This document shows, in pieces, positions 46,202 to 56,041 of a stretch of DNA of 64,000 bases; within the stretch, counting starts at the first letter, position 1; every line of letters starts with the position of its first letter. The stretch is from Mycolicibacterium alvei (GTDB taxonomy: Bacteria; Actinomycetota; Actinomycetes; Mycobacteriales; Mycobacteriaceae), in assembly GCF_010727325.1 (NCBI RefSeq), contig NZ_AP022565.1:4588001-4652000 (forward strand). The letters are read 5' to 3'. The notes beneath the pieces are model-generated. The model was not told where the DNA came from. It saw only the letters and a program-made list of their open reading frames with translations, and did no database searches. A program made the position numbers and the translations under genes.

Positions 46202-47069
46202 ACACAACCTTCGGCACGGCATCGTCGTCGGGGTTGACGGGTCGCCGGCATCGGACAACGCAGTGTCGTGGGCTGCCAAAGCCGCGGTGTCGCGGAGCGT
46301 CGAGCTCACGTTGGTGTATGCATCGCCGGGCGCCGCGTCCCCGGTCTGGTTGGATGTGGCTCTGCCTCAGGAATATTGGGACTATCAGGACCAGCAGGGT
46401 CAGGAGGTCCTCGATGCCGCCCGCCGGGTCGCCGCGGACGCAGCCGGGACGCACCCGCTGAACATCGTTGCGAAAGCTGTTCCGGGGCATGCGGTTGCGA
46501 CGCTCATCGAGTACTCACGCCAGGCTGAGCTGGTGGTCGTGGGTTCCCGTGGCCTGGGCAAATGGGGACGACGACTGCTCGGATCGGTGAGCTCGAGTCT
46601 GGCGCACCACGCCCACGGTCCGGTGGCGGTGATCCCCCACGACGAACGCCCGTCGACGGCGCCCGTCGTGGTCGGGGTCGACGGGTCACCTGCGTCTGAG
46701 CTCGCCACCGCGATCGCATTCGACGAGGCGTCGCGGCGCGGTGTGGAGCTCGTGGTCCTCCACACCTGGACGGACCTGAACTTCGAGTTCCCCTCCGTCA
46801 GGTGGGAGGATCTGAGCTCCGAGGCCGAGCGTGCACTGGCTGAACAGCTGGCCGGGTGGGGCGAGCGGTATCCCGACGTCGCCGTTCGGCGGGTGGTCAT
46901 GCCCGATCAGCCGGCCCGGCAATTGCTGGCTCAGGCCGAAACCGCCCAGCTCGTGGTGGTCGGCAACCGGGGCCGGGGTGGATTCGCCGGGATGTTGCTC
47001 GGCTCGGTCAGCTCCGCGGTGGTGCATTCATCCACTGCACCGGTGATCGTTGCGCGGCAATCCAACTGA
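46194..47069 (+). CDS. tandem universal stress protein
   Basis: A 291-residue two-domain Usp protein, paralogue of the preceding gene. IVVGVDGSPASDNAVSWAAKA and VVVGVDGSPASELATAIAF start the domains; both have good ATP motifs (VVGSRGLGKWGRRLLGSVSS, VVGNRGRGGFAGMLLGSVSS). ATG 46194 overlaps the upstream gene, and AAGGAG is placed just before it. The two should be co-transcribed and respond to the same stress. Confidence 0.92.
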   Translation: MPEHNLRHGIVVGVDGSPASDNAVSWAAKAAVSRSVELTLVYASPGAASPVWLDVALPQEYWDYQDQQGQEVLDAARRVAADAAGTHPLNIVAKAVPGHAVATLIEYSRQAELVVVGSRGLGKWGRRLLGSVSSSLAHHAHGPVAVIPHDERPSTAPVVVGVDGSPASELATAIAFDEASRRGVELVVLHTWTDLNFEFPSVRWEDLSSEAERALAEQLAGWGERYPDVAVRRVVMPDQPARQLLAQAETAQLVVVGNRGRGGFAGMLLGSVSSAVVHSSTAPVIVARQSN

Positions 47070-47133
47070 TTGTCGCTGGACCTCAATACGAAGAACCGCA
47101 CATGGGACGGCGCGCGTCGCTAGATTTGAGGGC

Positions 47134-47583
47134 GTGGCCGTGCAGGCATCACGCGAGGCGGTGTTCGACTCCTCGCCGGAGGCGATCATGGAGGTGCTCG
47201 CCGACGTCGACGCGCTGCCGTCCTGGTCTGCGATGCACCGTCGCGTCAAGGTCATAGACCGCTATCCGGACGGCAAGCCCCACCACGTCAAGACCACCCT
47301 GCGGGTATTGGGCATCACCGACAAAGAGCTCCTCGAGTTCCACTGGGGCGACCACTGGATGGTGTGGGATGCCGAACCCAACCGGCAGCAATGTGGCCAG
47401 CATGTCGAATACAACCTGACGCCCGAGGTGGATCGGACGCGGGTGCGGTTCGACGTCATCGTCGACCTCGCGGTGCCGGTGCCGGAGTTCCTCATCAAGC
47501 GGGCAAAGACACTCGTTCTCGACGTCGCCATCGAGCGGCTGCGTCAGCGCGTCATGAGGAATTCACGGCACCGATTGATCTAG
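47134..47583 (+). CDS. SRPBCC-family lipid-binding/cyclase-like protein
   Basis: A 149-residue paralogue of the protein at 42030, sharing EAVFDSSPEAIMEVLADVDALPSWSA and VRFDVIVDLAVPVPEFLIKR. TAGATT at 47121-47126 lies seven bases before GTG 47134, a leaderless arrangement; the frame upstream has no homology. It ends one base before the convergent dapC stop. Ligand unknown. Confidence 0.87.
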   Translation: MAVQASREAVFDSSPEAIMEVLADVDALPSWSAMHRRVKVIDRYPDGKPHHVKTTLRVLGITDKELLEFHWGDHWMVWDAEPNRQQCGQHVEYNLTPEVDRTRVRFDVIVDLAVPVPEFLIKRAKTLVLDVAIERLRQRVMRNSRHRLI

Positions 47584-48753
47584 TCAGCGTCTGCGGAGCA
47601 CGTCCAGCCGTCGGATGGCCTCTTCCATGGTGTCGTTTCGTTTGCAGAATGCGAAGCGCACCAGGTGATTCCACAGATCGGCATGCGGCGCCTCGGCATC
47701 GCAGAACGCCGACATCGGGATTGCCGCCACCCCCGCGGTGTGCGGCAGTTCGGCACAGAACTGCGTGCTGTCCGAATAGCCCAGTGGCCGCGGGTCGGCG
47801 CACAGAAAGTACGTGCCGCGGCTGTCGTGCACCTCGAACCCGATATCGGCCAGTGCGTTGCCCAGTCGATCCCGCTTGGTCTGGAACGACTCCCGCAGGT
47901 CGGCCACCCAGCCGTCCTCGTGATTGAGCGCGTGGGCCACCGCGGGCTGGAACGGTCCGCCGCCCACATAGCTCAGGTACTGCTTGGCGGCGCGCACCCC
48001 GGCGATCAATTCCGTTGGCCCGCAGGCCCAGCCGATCTTCCAGCCGGTGACGTTGAACATCTTGGCGGCGCTGGAGATGGTCACCGTGCGCTCGGCCATA
48101 CCGGGGTAGCCGGCCAGCGGCAGGTGTTCGACGCCGAACACCAACTGCTCGTAGACCTCGTCGGTGATCACCAGCAGGTCGTGCTCGATGGCCAGTGCAG
48201 CGATGGCGCGTAGCTCGGCGTCGGAGGCCACGGCGCCGGTGGGGTTGTGCGGGGAGTTGAGGATCAGCGCACGGGTCTTGGGCGTGACGGCGCGGCGGAG
48301 TCCTTCGACGTCGATCGCGAACCCGGTCCCGTCGGCAACCAGCGGGACCGCGCTGCGTACACACCCGGCCATCGCGATCACCGGGGAGTAGGAGTCGTAG
48401 AACGGCTCTATCACCAGCACCTCCGAGCCCGGTTCCACCAGGCCGAGAACCGACGCGGCGATGGCCTCGGTGGCGCCGACTGTCACCAGGACCTCGGTGT
48501 CGGGGTCGTAATCGATGCCGTAGTGGCGTTTGCGCTGTGCGGCGATGGCATGGCGCAACTCGGGGATGCCGAGGCCGGGCGGGTACTGGTTGTGGCCTTC
48601 GGAGATCGCATGCTGCGCCACCTTGAGCATCTCGGCCGGGCCGTCCTCGTCCGGGAAACCCTGGCCCAGGTTGACCGCGCCCAGTCGGCCGGCCAGCGCA
48701 GACATCTCCGCGAAGATCGTGACGGCGAAGGGCTGCAGTCTCTGCACGGTCAT
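47584..48753 (-). CDS. dapC: PLP aminotransferase, N-succinyldiaminopimelate aminotransferase type
   Basis: A 389-residue class I/II aminotransferase matching mycobacterial DapC, which makes N-succinyl-LL-DAP precursor in the lysine/DAP pathway. Motifs are AVNLGQGFPDEDGP, NSPHNPTGAV, ITDEVYEQLVF and the PLP lysine in ISSAAKMFNVTGWKIGW. TACTGT on the minus strand (48761-48766) lies seven bases before ATG 48753, so it is probably leaderless. The long open frame continuing upstream is an antisense shadow of the next gene. Confidence 0.9.
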   Translation of the reverse strand: MTVQRLQPFAVTIFAEMSALAGRLGAVNLGQGFPDEDGPAEMLKVAQHAISEGHNQYPPGLGIPELRHAIAAQRKRHYGIDYDPDTEVLVTVGATEAIAASVLGLVEPGSEVLVIEPFYDSYSPVIAMAGCVRSAVPLVADGTGFAIDVEGLRRAVTPKTRALILNSPHNPTGAVASDAELRAIAALAIEHDLLVITDEVYEQLVFGVEHLPLAGYPGMAERTVTISSAAKMFNVTGWKIGWACGPTELIAGVRAAKQYLSYVGGGPFQPAVAHALNHEDGWVADLRESFQTKRDRLGNALADIGFEVHDSRGTYFLCADPRPLGYSDSTQFCAELPHTAGVAAIPMSAFCDAEAPHADLWNHLVRFAFCKRNDTMEEAIRRLDVLRRR

Positions 48754-48876
48754 GCCGTCGACAGTAGGTGCTCGGAGACACCCAGCGTGCGCACAGATCG
48801 TGGAAATCGACGAATCCGAGATCTGGATGCACGCTCGGCGGGAATGATTGCCGCGCTCACGACGCTTTAGAGCGGC

Positions 48877-49983
48877 GTGACCTACAAACTGAACGCCGAC
48901 GCCGCACTGCTTCAGCCGATCCAGGTCGGCGACACCGCCGCCGCGAACCGTCTGTTCATGGCGCCGCTGACACGTTCGCGCGCCGATGCCGACGGCACCC
49001 CCTCGCCGTTGGCCGCGCAGTACTACTCGCAGCGTGCGGGTGCGGGCGTGATCATCAGCGAGGCCACCGCTGTCGCCGAGACCGCCAACGGCGCCTACCT
49101 GAACACCCCGGGCATCTACACCGACCGCCATCAGCAGGGCTGGGCCGAGATCGCCGATTCGGTGCATGCCGCCGGCGGCAAGATGTTCGTCCAGTTGTGG
49201 CACGTCGGCCGGATGGCGCACCCCGAGATCAGCGGGTTCGAGGCCGTCGCGCCATCGGCGATCGCGGCCGATGTGGTCACCCACACACCCACCGGCAAGA
49301 AGGCGCTGCAGACGCCGCGAGCACTGGATACCGCCGAGATCCCGGCGATCGTCGAACAGTTCCGCACCGCCGCGCGCCGGGCGATCGACGCCGGCATGGA
49401 CGGCGTGGAGATCCACGGCGCCAACGGCTACCTGCTGCACCAGTTCGCCTCCGATGTGGTCAATCAGCGCACCGATGCCTATGGCGGTTCGCCGGAGAAC
49501 CGGGCCAGGTTGACCGCCGAGGTGGTCGAGGCCGTCGTCGACGAGATCGGCGCGGGTCGGGTCGGGCTGCGTATCTCGCCCGGCAACACCGCCGGGGACA
49601 TGCACGAGAACGACACGGTCGGCGCCTATGAGGCATTGCTGGCGCGAATCGCCCCGCTGGGTCTGGCCTACCTGCACGTGCTCATCGACCCGGCCACCCG
49701 GACCTTCGGCGTCATCCGCGCCTTGTGGTCGGGGACGTTCGTCCTCAATACCGGTCGCGCCTCCGGCACCGACTTCTCGGCACTGGAGGGTTATGCGGAG
49801 TGGGGCGCGATCAGCGCGGCAGCGGTGGGGCGGGCGTACCTGGCGAACCCGGACCTGATCGACCGGCTGATCCTGGGTGCCGAACTCAACGAACCCGACG
49901 TGTCGACTTTCTACGCTCCCGGGCCGAGCGGGTACACCGACTACCCGTCGCTGATCGAGATCGAGGAGCCCCGCTCGGCCTGA
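48877..49983 (+). CDS. Old Yellow Enzyme family NADH:flavin oxidoreductase
   Basis: A 368-residue FMN TIM-barrel ene-reductase of the NemA/OPR group. It shows LFMAPLTRSRADADG, QLWHVGRMAHP, the substrate-binding HGANGYLLHQF, and SPENRARLTAEVVEAV. It should reduce activated alkenes or nitro compounds. GTG 48877 starts MTYKLNADAALLQPIQVGD. It is divergent from dapC. Physiological substrate unknown. Confidence 0.92.
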   Translation: MTYKLNADAALLQPIQVGDTAAANRLFMAPLTRSRADADGTPSPLAAQYYSQRAGAGVIISEATAVAETANGAYLNTPGIYTDRHQQGWAEIADSVHAAGGKMFVQLWHVGRMAHPEISGFEAVAPSAIAADVVTHTPTGKKALQTPRALDTAEIPAIVEQFRTAARRAIDAGMDGVEIHGANGYLLHQFASDVVNQRTDAYGGSPENRARLTAEVVEAVVDEIGAGRVGLRISPGNTAGDMHENDTVGAYEALLARIAPLGLAYLHVLIDPATRTFGVIRALWSGTFVLNTGRASGTDFSALEGYAEWGAISAAAVGRAYLANPDLIDRLILGAELNEPDVSTFYAPGPSGYTDYPSLIEIEEPRSA

Positions 49984-50072
49984 CGTCGGGTGATTTCGCG
50001 CCTGGTGTGACACGGTTGGCGCCGTCGTCGCACCGATTTCTACCTGCGGGTCGCTGGTCTTCGCCGGGCGCT

Positions 50073-50189
50073 GCCCTGGGGTGGAAAGCGGCGTGCGGGT
50101 GGGATGTTCGTTTGCGCCATTTCCGACGCCGGGGTCGTTGCGCTGCGTGGTGTGCAGCCCTGGGGTGGAAAGCGGCGTGCGGGCGGGAT
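50073..50189. repeat. 27-base direct repeat in the gap before fadA
   Basis: The 351-base gap 49984-50334 has no gene. Identical 27-base copies at 50073-50099 and 50157-50183 are 84 bases apart and match further for five of the next six bases. The rest of the gap holds the fadA promoter region. Confidence 0.75.
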
Positions 50190-50334
50190 CGTCCCGCAAA
50201 GGAGATGCTGAGCACAGGCCCAACCAACGGGTTGGGCGAGGCTGCTACGCTGCCGTTCAGAGGACTGTCCACATTCGCTGGGCGGTTCCACAACCCAACC
50301 TGAACCTGGACGCCGATACGGCAGGGGAGCAGAC

Positions 50335-51546
<1,212 letters not shown>

Positions 51547-51557
51547 GAGTAATGACA

Positions 51558-53705
51558 ATGGCTGAGAACACTATTCAGTGGGACAAGGATGCCGACGGCA
51601 TCGTCACCCTGACGTTGGACGACCCGACCGGTTCGGCCAACGTGATGAACGAGCACTACAAGCAGTCCATGCATGATGCTGTGGAAAAGCTTGTTGCGGA
51701 GCAGGATTCGATCACCGGTGTGGTCATCACCAGCGCGAAGAAGACCTTCTTCGCCGGTGGCGACCTCAAGGGCATGATGAACATCGGCCCCGACGACGCC
51801 GCCGAGGCGTTCGAGATGGTCGAAACCATCAAGGCCGACCTGCGCAAGCTGGAGACCCTGCCCAAGCCCGTCGTCGCCGCCATCAACGGCGCGGCGCTGG
51901 GCGGTGGCCTGGAGATCGCGCTGACCTGTAACCACCGCATCGCCGCCGATGTGAAGGGCAGCCAGATCGGTCTGCCCGAGGTCACCCTGGGCCTGCTGCC
52001 CGGCGGTGGCGGCGTCGCCCGCACCGTGCGGATGTTCGGTATCCAGAAGGCCTTCATGGAGATCCTGAGCCAGGGCACCCGGTTCAGCCCGGCCAAGGCC
52101 GCTGAAATCGGGCTTGTGGACCGGGTCGTACCGAACGTGGACGAGTTACTCCCGGCAGCCAAGGCCTGGATCAAGGCCAACCCCGAGGCCCACACCCAGC
52201 CGTGGGATGTCAAGGGCTACAAGATGCCCGGCGGCACCCCGTCCTCCCCGGCTCTGGCGGCGATCCTGCCGTCGTTCCCGGCGCTGCTGCGCAAGCAGCT
52301 CAAGGGCGCCCCGATGCCCGCCCCGCGGGCCATCCTGGACGCCGCTGTCGAGGGTGCGCAGGTCGACTTCGACACCGCCAGCCGCATCGAGAGCCGTTAC
52401 TTCGTCTCGCTGGTCACCGGCCAGACCGCCAAGAACATGATTCAGGCGTTCTTCCTGGACCTGCAGGCCATCAACGGCGGCGCATCGCGTCCGGAGGGCA
52501 TCGCCAAGCAGGAGATCAAGAAGATCGGTGTGCTGGGCGCGGGCATGATGGGCGCCGGTATCGCCTACGTGTCGGCCAAGGCTGGCTACGACGTCGTGCT
52601 CAAGGACGTCACGCAGGAAGCCGCTGACAAGGGCAAGGCGTACTCGGAGGGCCTGGAGGCCAAGGCACTCAAGCGTGGCAAGACCACCGAAGAGAAGTCG
52701 AAGGCGCTGCTCGCCAAGATCACCCCGACCGCCGATCCGCAGGATCTCAAGGGCGTCGACTTCGTGATCGAGGCCGTGTTCGAGAACCAGGAACTCAAGC
52801 ACAAGGTGTTCCAGGAGATCGAGGACATCGTCGAGCCCAACGCGCTGCTCGGCTCGAACACCTCCACGCTGCCGATCACCGGTCTGGCGACCGGCGTGAA
52901 GCGCCAGGAGGACTTCATCGGCATCCACTTCTTCTCACCGGTCGACAAGATGCCGCTGGTGGAGATCATCAAGGGCGAGAAGACCTCTGACGAGGCGCTG
53001 GCCCGGGTGTTCGATTACACGCTGGCGATCCGCAAGACCCCGATCGTGGTCAACGACAGCCGCGGCTTCTTCACCAGCCGCGTGATCGGCACCTTCGTCA
53101 ACGAGGCGCTGGCCATGCTGGGCGAGGGCGTCGCGCCCGCCTCCATCGAGCAGGCAGGTTCGCAGGCCGGTTACCCGGCGGCGCCGCTGCAGCTGAGTGA
53201 TGAGCTCAACCTGGAGCTCATGCACAAGATCGCTGTCGCCACCAAGGAAGGTGTCGAGGCTGCCGGTGGCACCCACGTGCCGCACCCGGCCGAGGCCGTG
53301 GTGGAGAAGATGATCGAGCTCGGTCGCCCGTCGCGGCTGAAGGGTGCCGGCTTCTACGAGTACGTCGACGGCAAGCGGACGCAGCTGTGGCCGGGTCTGA
53401 AGGAGGCCTTCAACTCCGGAAGCGCCTCGATCCCGCTGCAGGACATGATCGACCGCATGCTGTTCGCCGAGGCACTGGAGACCCAGAAGTGCATCGACGA
53501 AGGCGTGCTCACCTCGACCGCTGACGCGAACATCGGCTCGATCATGGGTATTGGCTTCCCGCCCTACACCGGTGGTTCGGCGCAGTTCATCGTCGGCTAC
53601 CAGGGTGAGCTCGGTGTCGGCAAGGCGGCGTTCGTCGCCCGCGCCAAGGAACTGGCCGCCCGCTACGGCGACCGCTTCCTGCCCCCGGCCTCGCTGGAGA
53701 GCTAA
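51558..53705 (+). CDS. fadB: fatty-oxidation multifunctional subunit (enoyl-CoA hydratase / 3-hydroxyacyl-CoA dehydrogenase)
   Basis: A 715-residue protein. The N-terminal crotonase domain (1-200) has FFAGGDLKGM, AINGAALGGGLEIAL and LPEVTLGLLPGGGG; the Rossmann domain begins IGVLGAGMMGAGIAYVSAKAG near 325, with HFFSPVDKMPLVEII, and the C-terminal 3HCDH domains end in IGFPPYTGG. With FadA it forms the trifunctional complex. ATG 51558 is chosen since AGGAG at 51545 gives eight-base spacing. A strong terminator follows. Confidence 0.96.
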   Translation: MAENTIQWDKDADGIVTLTLDDPTGSANVMNEHYKQSMHDAVEKLVAEQDSITGVVITSAKKTFFAGGDLKGMMNIGPDDAAEAFEMVETIKADLRKLETLPKPVVAAINGAALGGGLEIALTCNHRIAADVKGSQIGLPEVTLGLLPGGGGVARTVRMFGIQKAFMEILSQGTRFSPAKAAEIGLVDRVVPNVDELLPAAKAWIKANPEAHTQPWDVKGYKMPGGTPSSPALAAILPSFPALLRKQLKGAPMPAPRAILDAAVEGAQVDFDTASRIESRYFVSLVTGQTAKNMIQAFFLDLQAINGGASRPEGIAKQEIKKIGVLGAGMMGAGIAYVSAKAGYDVVLKDVTQEAADKGKAYSEGLEAKALKRGKTTEEKSKALLAKITPTADPQDLKGVDFVIEAVFENQELKHKVFQEIEDIVEPNALLGSNTSTLPITGLATGVKRQEDFIGIHFFSPVDKMPLVEIIKGEKTSDEALARVFDYTLAIRKTPIVVNDSRGFFTSRVIGTFVNEALAMLGEGVAPASIEQAGSQAGYPAAPLQLSDELNLELMHKIAVATKEGVEAAGGTHVPHPAEAVVEKMIELGRPSRLKGAGFYEYVDGKRTQLWPGLKEAFNSGSASIPLQDMIDRMLFAEALETQKCIDEGVLTSTADANIGSIMGIGFPPYTGGSAQFIVGYQGELGVGKAAFVARAKELAARYGDRFLPPASLES

Positions 53706-53718
53706 GCCAGAACGTCAG

Positions 53719-53746
53719 AAGCCCCCGGCGCAAGTCGGGGGCTTTT
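53719..53746 (+). terminator. fadAB Rho-independent terminator
   Basis: AGCCCCCG and CGGGGGCT pair around an eight-base loop, followed by TTT, fourteen bases after the fadB stop. Confidence 0.9.
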
Positions 53747-53760
53747 GCGTGCGCGGGCGT

Positions 53761-53817
53761 CGAGATTGCGCCCAGGGCTGTCGATTTCGCGATTTCACGA
53801 CCCTGTGTGCAATCTCG
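53761..53817. repeat. REP-like intergenic hairpin
   Basis: Arms 53761-53777 and 53801-53817 are complementary at 15 of 17 positions around a 23-base loop. Its make-up recalls the perfect hairpin at 7568-7624. It abuts the broken coding remnant on its right. Confidence 0.6.
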
Positions 53818-53976
53818 ATCTGGGTTCGAGTAGATCCGGGTGGGAGAGATCAGCACCGCGGTGCGGCGCTCCTCGCGCATGACGCGGTCGTAGGTGTCCC
53901 AGTCGTCGCCCGACGACGGGTACGCAGCGAAATGCGTTGCCAGGCCTTCGCTATATGACTGACCGAAGCGCGTAAC
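53815..53976 (-). pseudogene. C-terminal remnant of a PNPOx/F420-type protein
   Basis: Read on the minus strand, in frame after the methyltransferase stop, is RFGQSYSEGLATHFAAYPSS followed by GDDWDTYDRVMREERR and TAVLISPTRIYSNPD. This looks like the C-terminal end of a small flavin/F420-binding beta-barrel protein, with no start codon and no upstream half. The similarity ends at the REP-like hairpin. It is judged a decay product; the family guess is weak. Confidence 0.4.
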
Positions 53977-53979
53977 CCT

Positions 53980-54567
53980 TTATGTGGTGCGCCGGAACAG
54001 ATAGAACCGCGCCGCGTTCTTGCCGTTCTGGTTCATCGCGGGCTCATCCCCGCTGGACAGCAGTATCCAGCCCGCACTGAAGCGTCGTTGCACTTCTTCG
54101 AACCCGATGCCGGGTACACCCATCGATCCACCCGGGATGAACGCCACGATCAGCAGTTGTGCATCGGGGGCGGCCACTGCGCTGACCTCCCGGACGTAGG
54201 CGTCACGGTCGTCGGCGTCCATGCCGTGCAGGCAGCCACTGTCGACGATGAGATCGAATCCGGCCCCGACACCCGACCAGCTCAGTTGTGTCACATCGGC
54301 TTTGGTGAAGACAGCGGGCAGTCCGGCGGCCTTGGCGCGGGCTATCTTCAGCGGTTTGGCCACGTAGTCCACGCCGGTGACCCGCCACCCGTGTCTGGCC
54401 AGGTACACCGCGTTGTCCCCGGTGCCGCAGCCCACGTCGAGCGCGGTTCCCGGGGGCAACGCGGTGCCCTCGACAAGTGTCATCAGGCTGTGCGCCAATG
54501 GGTGGCCATCCCAGGGGGTGAACCCCAGCCGGTACAGCCACCGGAACAAGCGTTGGCGCGAGCTCAC
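53980..54567 (-). CDS. SAM-dependent class I methyltransferase
   Basis: A 195-residue Rossmann-fold methyltransferase: LDVGCGTGDNAVYLARHGW is motif I, VTGVDYVAKPLKIARAKAAG follows, and FDLIVDSGCLHGM is motif IV. The size and motifs resemble thiol/thiopurine-type or TehB-like small-molecule methyltransferases; the substrate is unknown. GTG 54567 lies four bases after the stop of the PNPOx gene, so they form an operon. Confidence 0.85.
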   Translation of the reverse strand: MSSRQRLFRWLYRLGFTPWDGHPLAHSLMTLVEGTALPPGTALDVGCGTGDNAVYLARHGWRVTGVDYVAKPLKIARAKAAGLPAVFTKADVTQLSWSGVGAGFDLIVDSGCLHGMDADDRDAYVREVSAVAAPDAQLLIVAFIPGGSMGVPGIGFEEVQRRFSAGWILLSSGDEPAMNQNGKNAARFYLFRRTT

Positions 54568-54571
54568 AGAG

Positions 54572-54997
54572 TTAGAGCGCTCCCAGATCGGAGGACAGCC
54601 AGTGCTCGGGCTTGAAGAACACCGCAACGCTCTCACCCTGCTCGCGGCGGGCGAATTCGAGGTATGGCTCCACCTTCTCAGGAGCCAGGTAGCGCTTGGT
54701 CATCTCGACGAGTTGCTCATCGGTGCCCGGTTCGATGCGGTCGACTGCGCCGTCGACTGCCACGTAGCGCACCGTCGGCTCGAGCCGCTCGACCATCAAC
54801 GACAGATGTCCGGCTGCCTCGATCAACCGGTGCTTACGGGACCCGGTACCGGTCAGCAGCCAGGGTTGCCCGCCAGGGGTGTACTGGTACCAGATCGGGA
54901 CGGTCAGCGGACCGCGTTTGTCTCCTGCGTAGACCGACAATGCGGCGATGTGCGGTTCGGCCAGAAATTGCTCGCGTTCTTCCTTGGAGAGGGGCAT
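54572..54997 (-). CDS. pyridoxamine-phosphate-oxidase-like flavin/F420-binding protein
   Basis: A 141-residue split-beta-barrel protein with EEREQFLAEPHIAALSV, GPLTVPIWYQYTPGGQPWLL and TGTGSRKHRLIEAAGHLSLM, the usual pattern of mycobacterial PNPOx-type F420 or FMN binders. TAGCCT five bases before ATG 54997 suggests a leaderless start; the long upstream frame is antisense to the neighbouring gene. It is divergent from an F420-type oxidoreductase. Confidence 0.85.
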   Translation of the reverse strand: MPLSKEEREQFLAEPHIAALSVYAGDKRGPLTVPIWYQYTPGGQPWLLTGTGSRKHRLIEAAGHLSLMVERLEPTVRYVAVDGAVDRIEPGTDEQLVEMTKRYLAPEKVEPYLEFARREQGESVAVFFKPEHWLSSDLGAL

Positions 54998-55051
54998 ATC
55001 CGAGGCTAACCCCGTACCGCAACATGGGTCGGCGCCGTAGAGTCGGGGGCC

Positions 55052-56041
55052 ATGCGCTTCGGACTTTTCATCCCGCAGGGTTGGCGCCTTGATCTCGTCG
55101 ACATTCCCACCGAAAACCACTGGCCGGTGATGCGCGACCTGGCTGCCTACGCCGACGCAGGCAGCTGGGACTCGTTGTGGGTGTACGACCATTTCCACAC
55201 CGTTCCGGTGCCGACCGACGAGGCCACCCATGAGGCCTGGTCGCTGATGGCGGCGCACGCGGCGACGACGTCGCGGATCAAACTCGGCCAGATGTGTACC
55301 GCGATGAGCTACCGCAATCCGGTCTACCTGGCCAAGATTGCCGCGACCACCGACATCATCTCGGGTGGTCGGGTGCAGATGGGTATCGGCGGCGGCTGGT
55401 ACGAGCACGAGTGGCGCGCCTACGGATACGGATTCCCGTCGGCCGGGGTGCGGCTGGGCCGGCTCGACGAGGGCGTGCAGATCATGCGCGACGCCTGGCG
55501 CGTCGGCCGGGTCAGCTTCGACGGCAAGCACTACCAGGTCGACGGCGCCATCGTTGCTCCGAAGCCACTGCAGGACAACGGTATTCCGATGTGGATCGCC
55601 GGCGGCGGGGAGAAGGTGACACTGCGGATCGCGGCCAAGTATGCGCAGTACACGAACTTCACGTCTGAGCCGGACGGCTTCGCGCACAAGTCGGAGGTGC
55701 TGGCCGGGCATTGCCGCGACGTCGGTACCGACTACGACACCATCGTGCGTTCGGCCAACTTCAACGCCGTCATCGGGGAGTCCGAGGCCGATGTGGCCGC
55801 CCGTGTCGCGCGGTTGCGGGCCCGGCAGGTGCCGGTGGCCGGCGAGGCTGCCGTCGACGCCATGCTCGCCAACGCCACCGCACCCGAATCGGCAAGCGGT
55901 ACAACCGAACAAGTGATCGAGAAGCTGCAGCGGATGCGCGACCTCGGGTGTGAGTACGCGATTCTGTACTTCCCGGAGGCCGCCTACGACCGGTCCGGGA
56001 TCGAACTGTTCGAGCAGAAGGTCATCCCGGCGTTGAGTTGA
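55052..56041 (+). CDS. LLM-class F420-dependent oxidoreductase
   Basis: A 329-residue luciferase-like TIM-barrel enzyme: MRFGLFIPQGWRLDL at strand 1, DSLWVYDHFHTVP, RIKLGQMCTAMSYRNP, DIISGGRVQMGIGGGWYEHEW and PMWIAGGGEKVTLRIAA are typical of F420-dependent actinobacterial reductases. Substrate unknown. TAGAGT eight bases before the ATG points to a leaderless message. Its 3' end overlaps the convergent regulator by 20 bases. Confidence 0.9.
   Translation: MRFGLFIPQGWRLDLVDIPTENHWPVMRDLAAYADAGSWDSLWVYDHFHTVPVPTDEATHEAWSLMAAHAATTSRIKLGQMCTAMSYRNPVYLAKIAATTDIISGGRVQMGIGGGWYEHEWRAYGYGFPSAGVRLGRLDEGVQIMRDAWRVGRVSFDGKHYQVDGAIVAPKPLQDNGIPMWIAGGGEKVTLRIAAKYAQYTNFTSEPDGFAHKSEVLAGHCRDVGTDYDTIVRSANFNAVIGESEADVAARVARLRARQVPVAGEAAVDAMLANATAPESASGTTEQVIEKLQRMRDLGCEYAILYFPEAAYDRSGIELFEQKVIPALS

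Noticed and set aside
47584..50223. 879-codon frame extending dapC upstream
   Set aside because: The part beyond 48753 is antisense to the Old Yellow Enzyme gene; DapC homology and a leaderless promoter fix the start at 48753.
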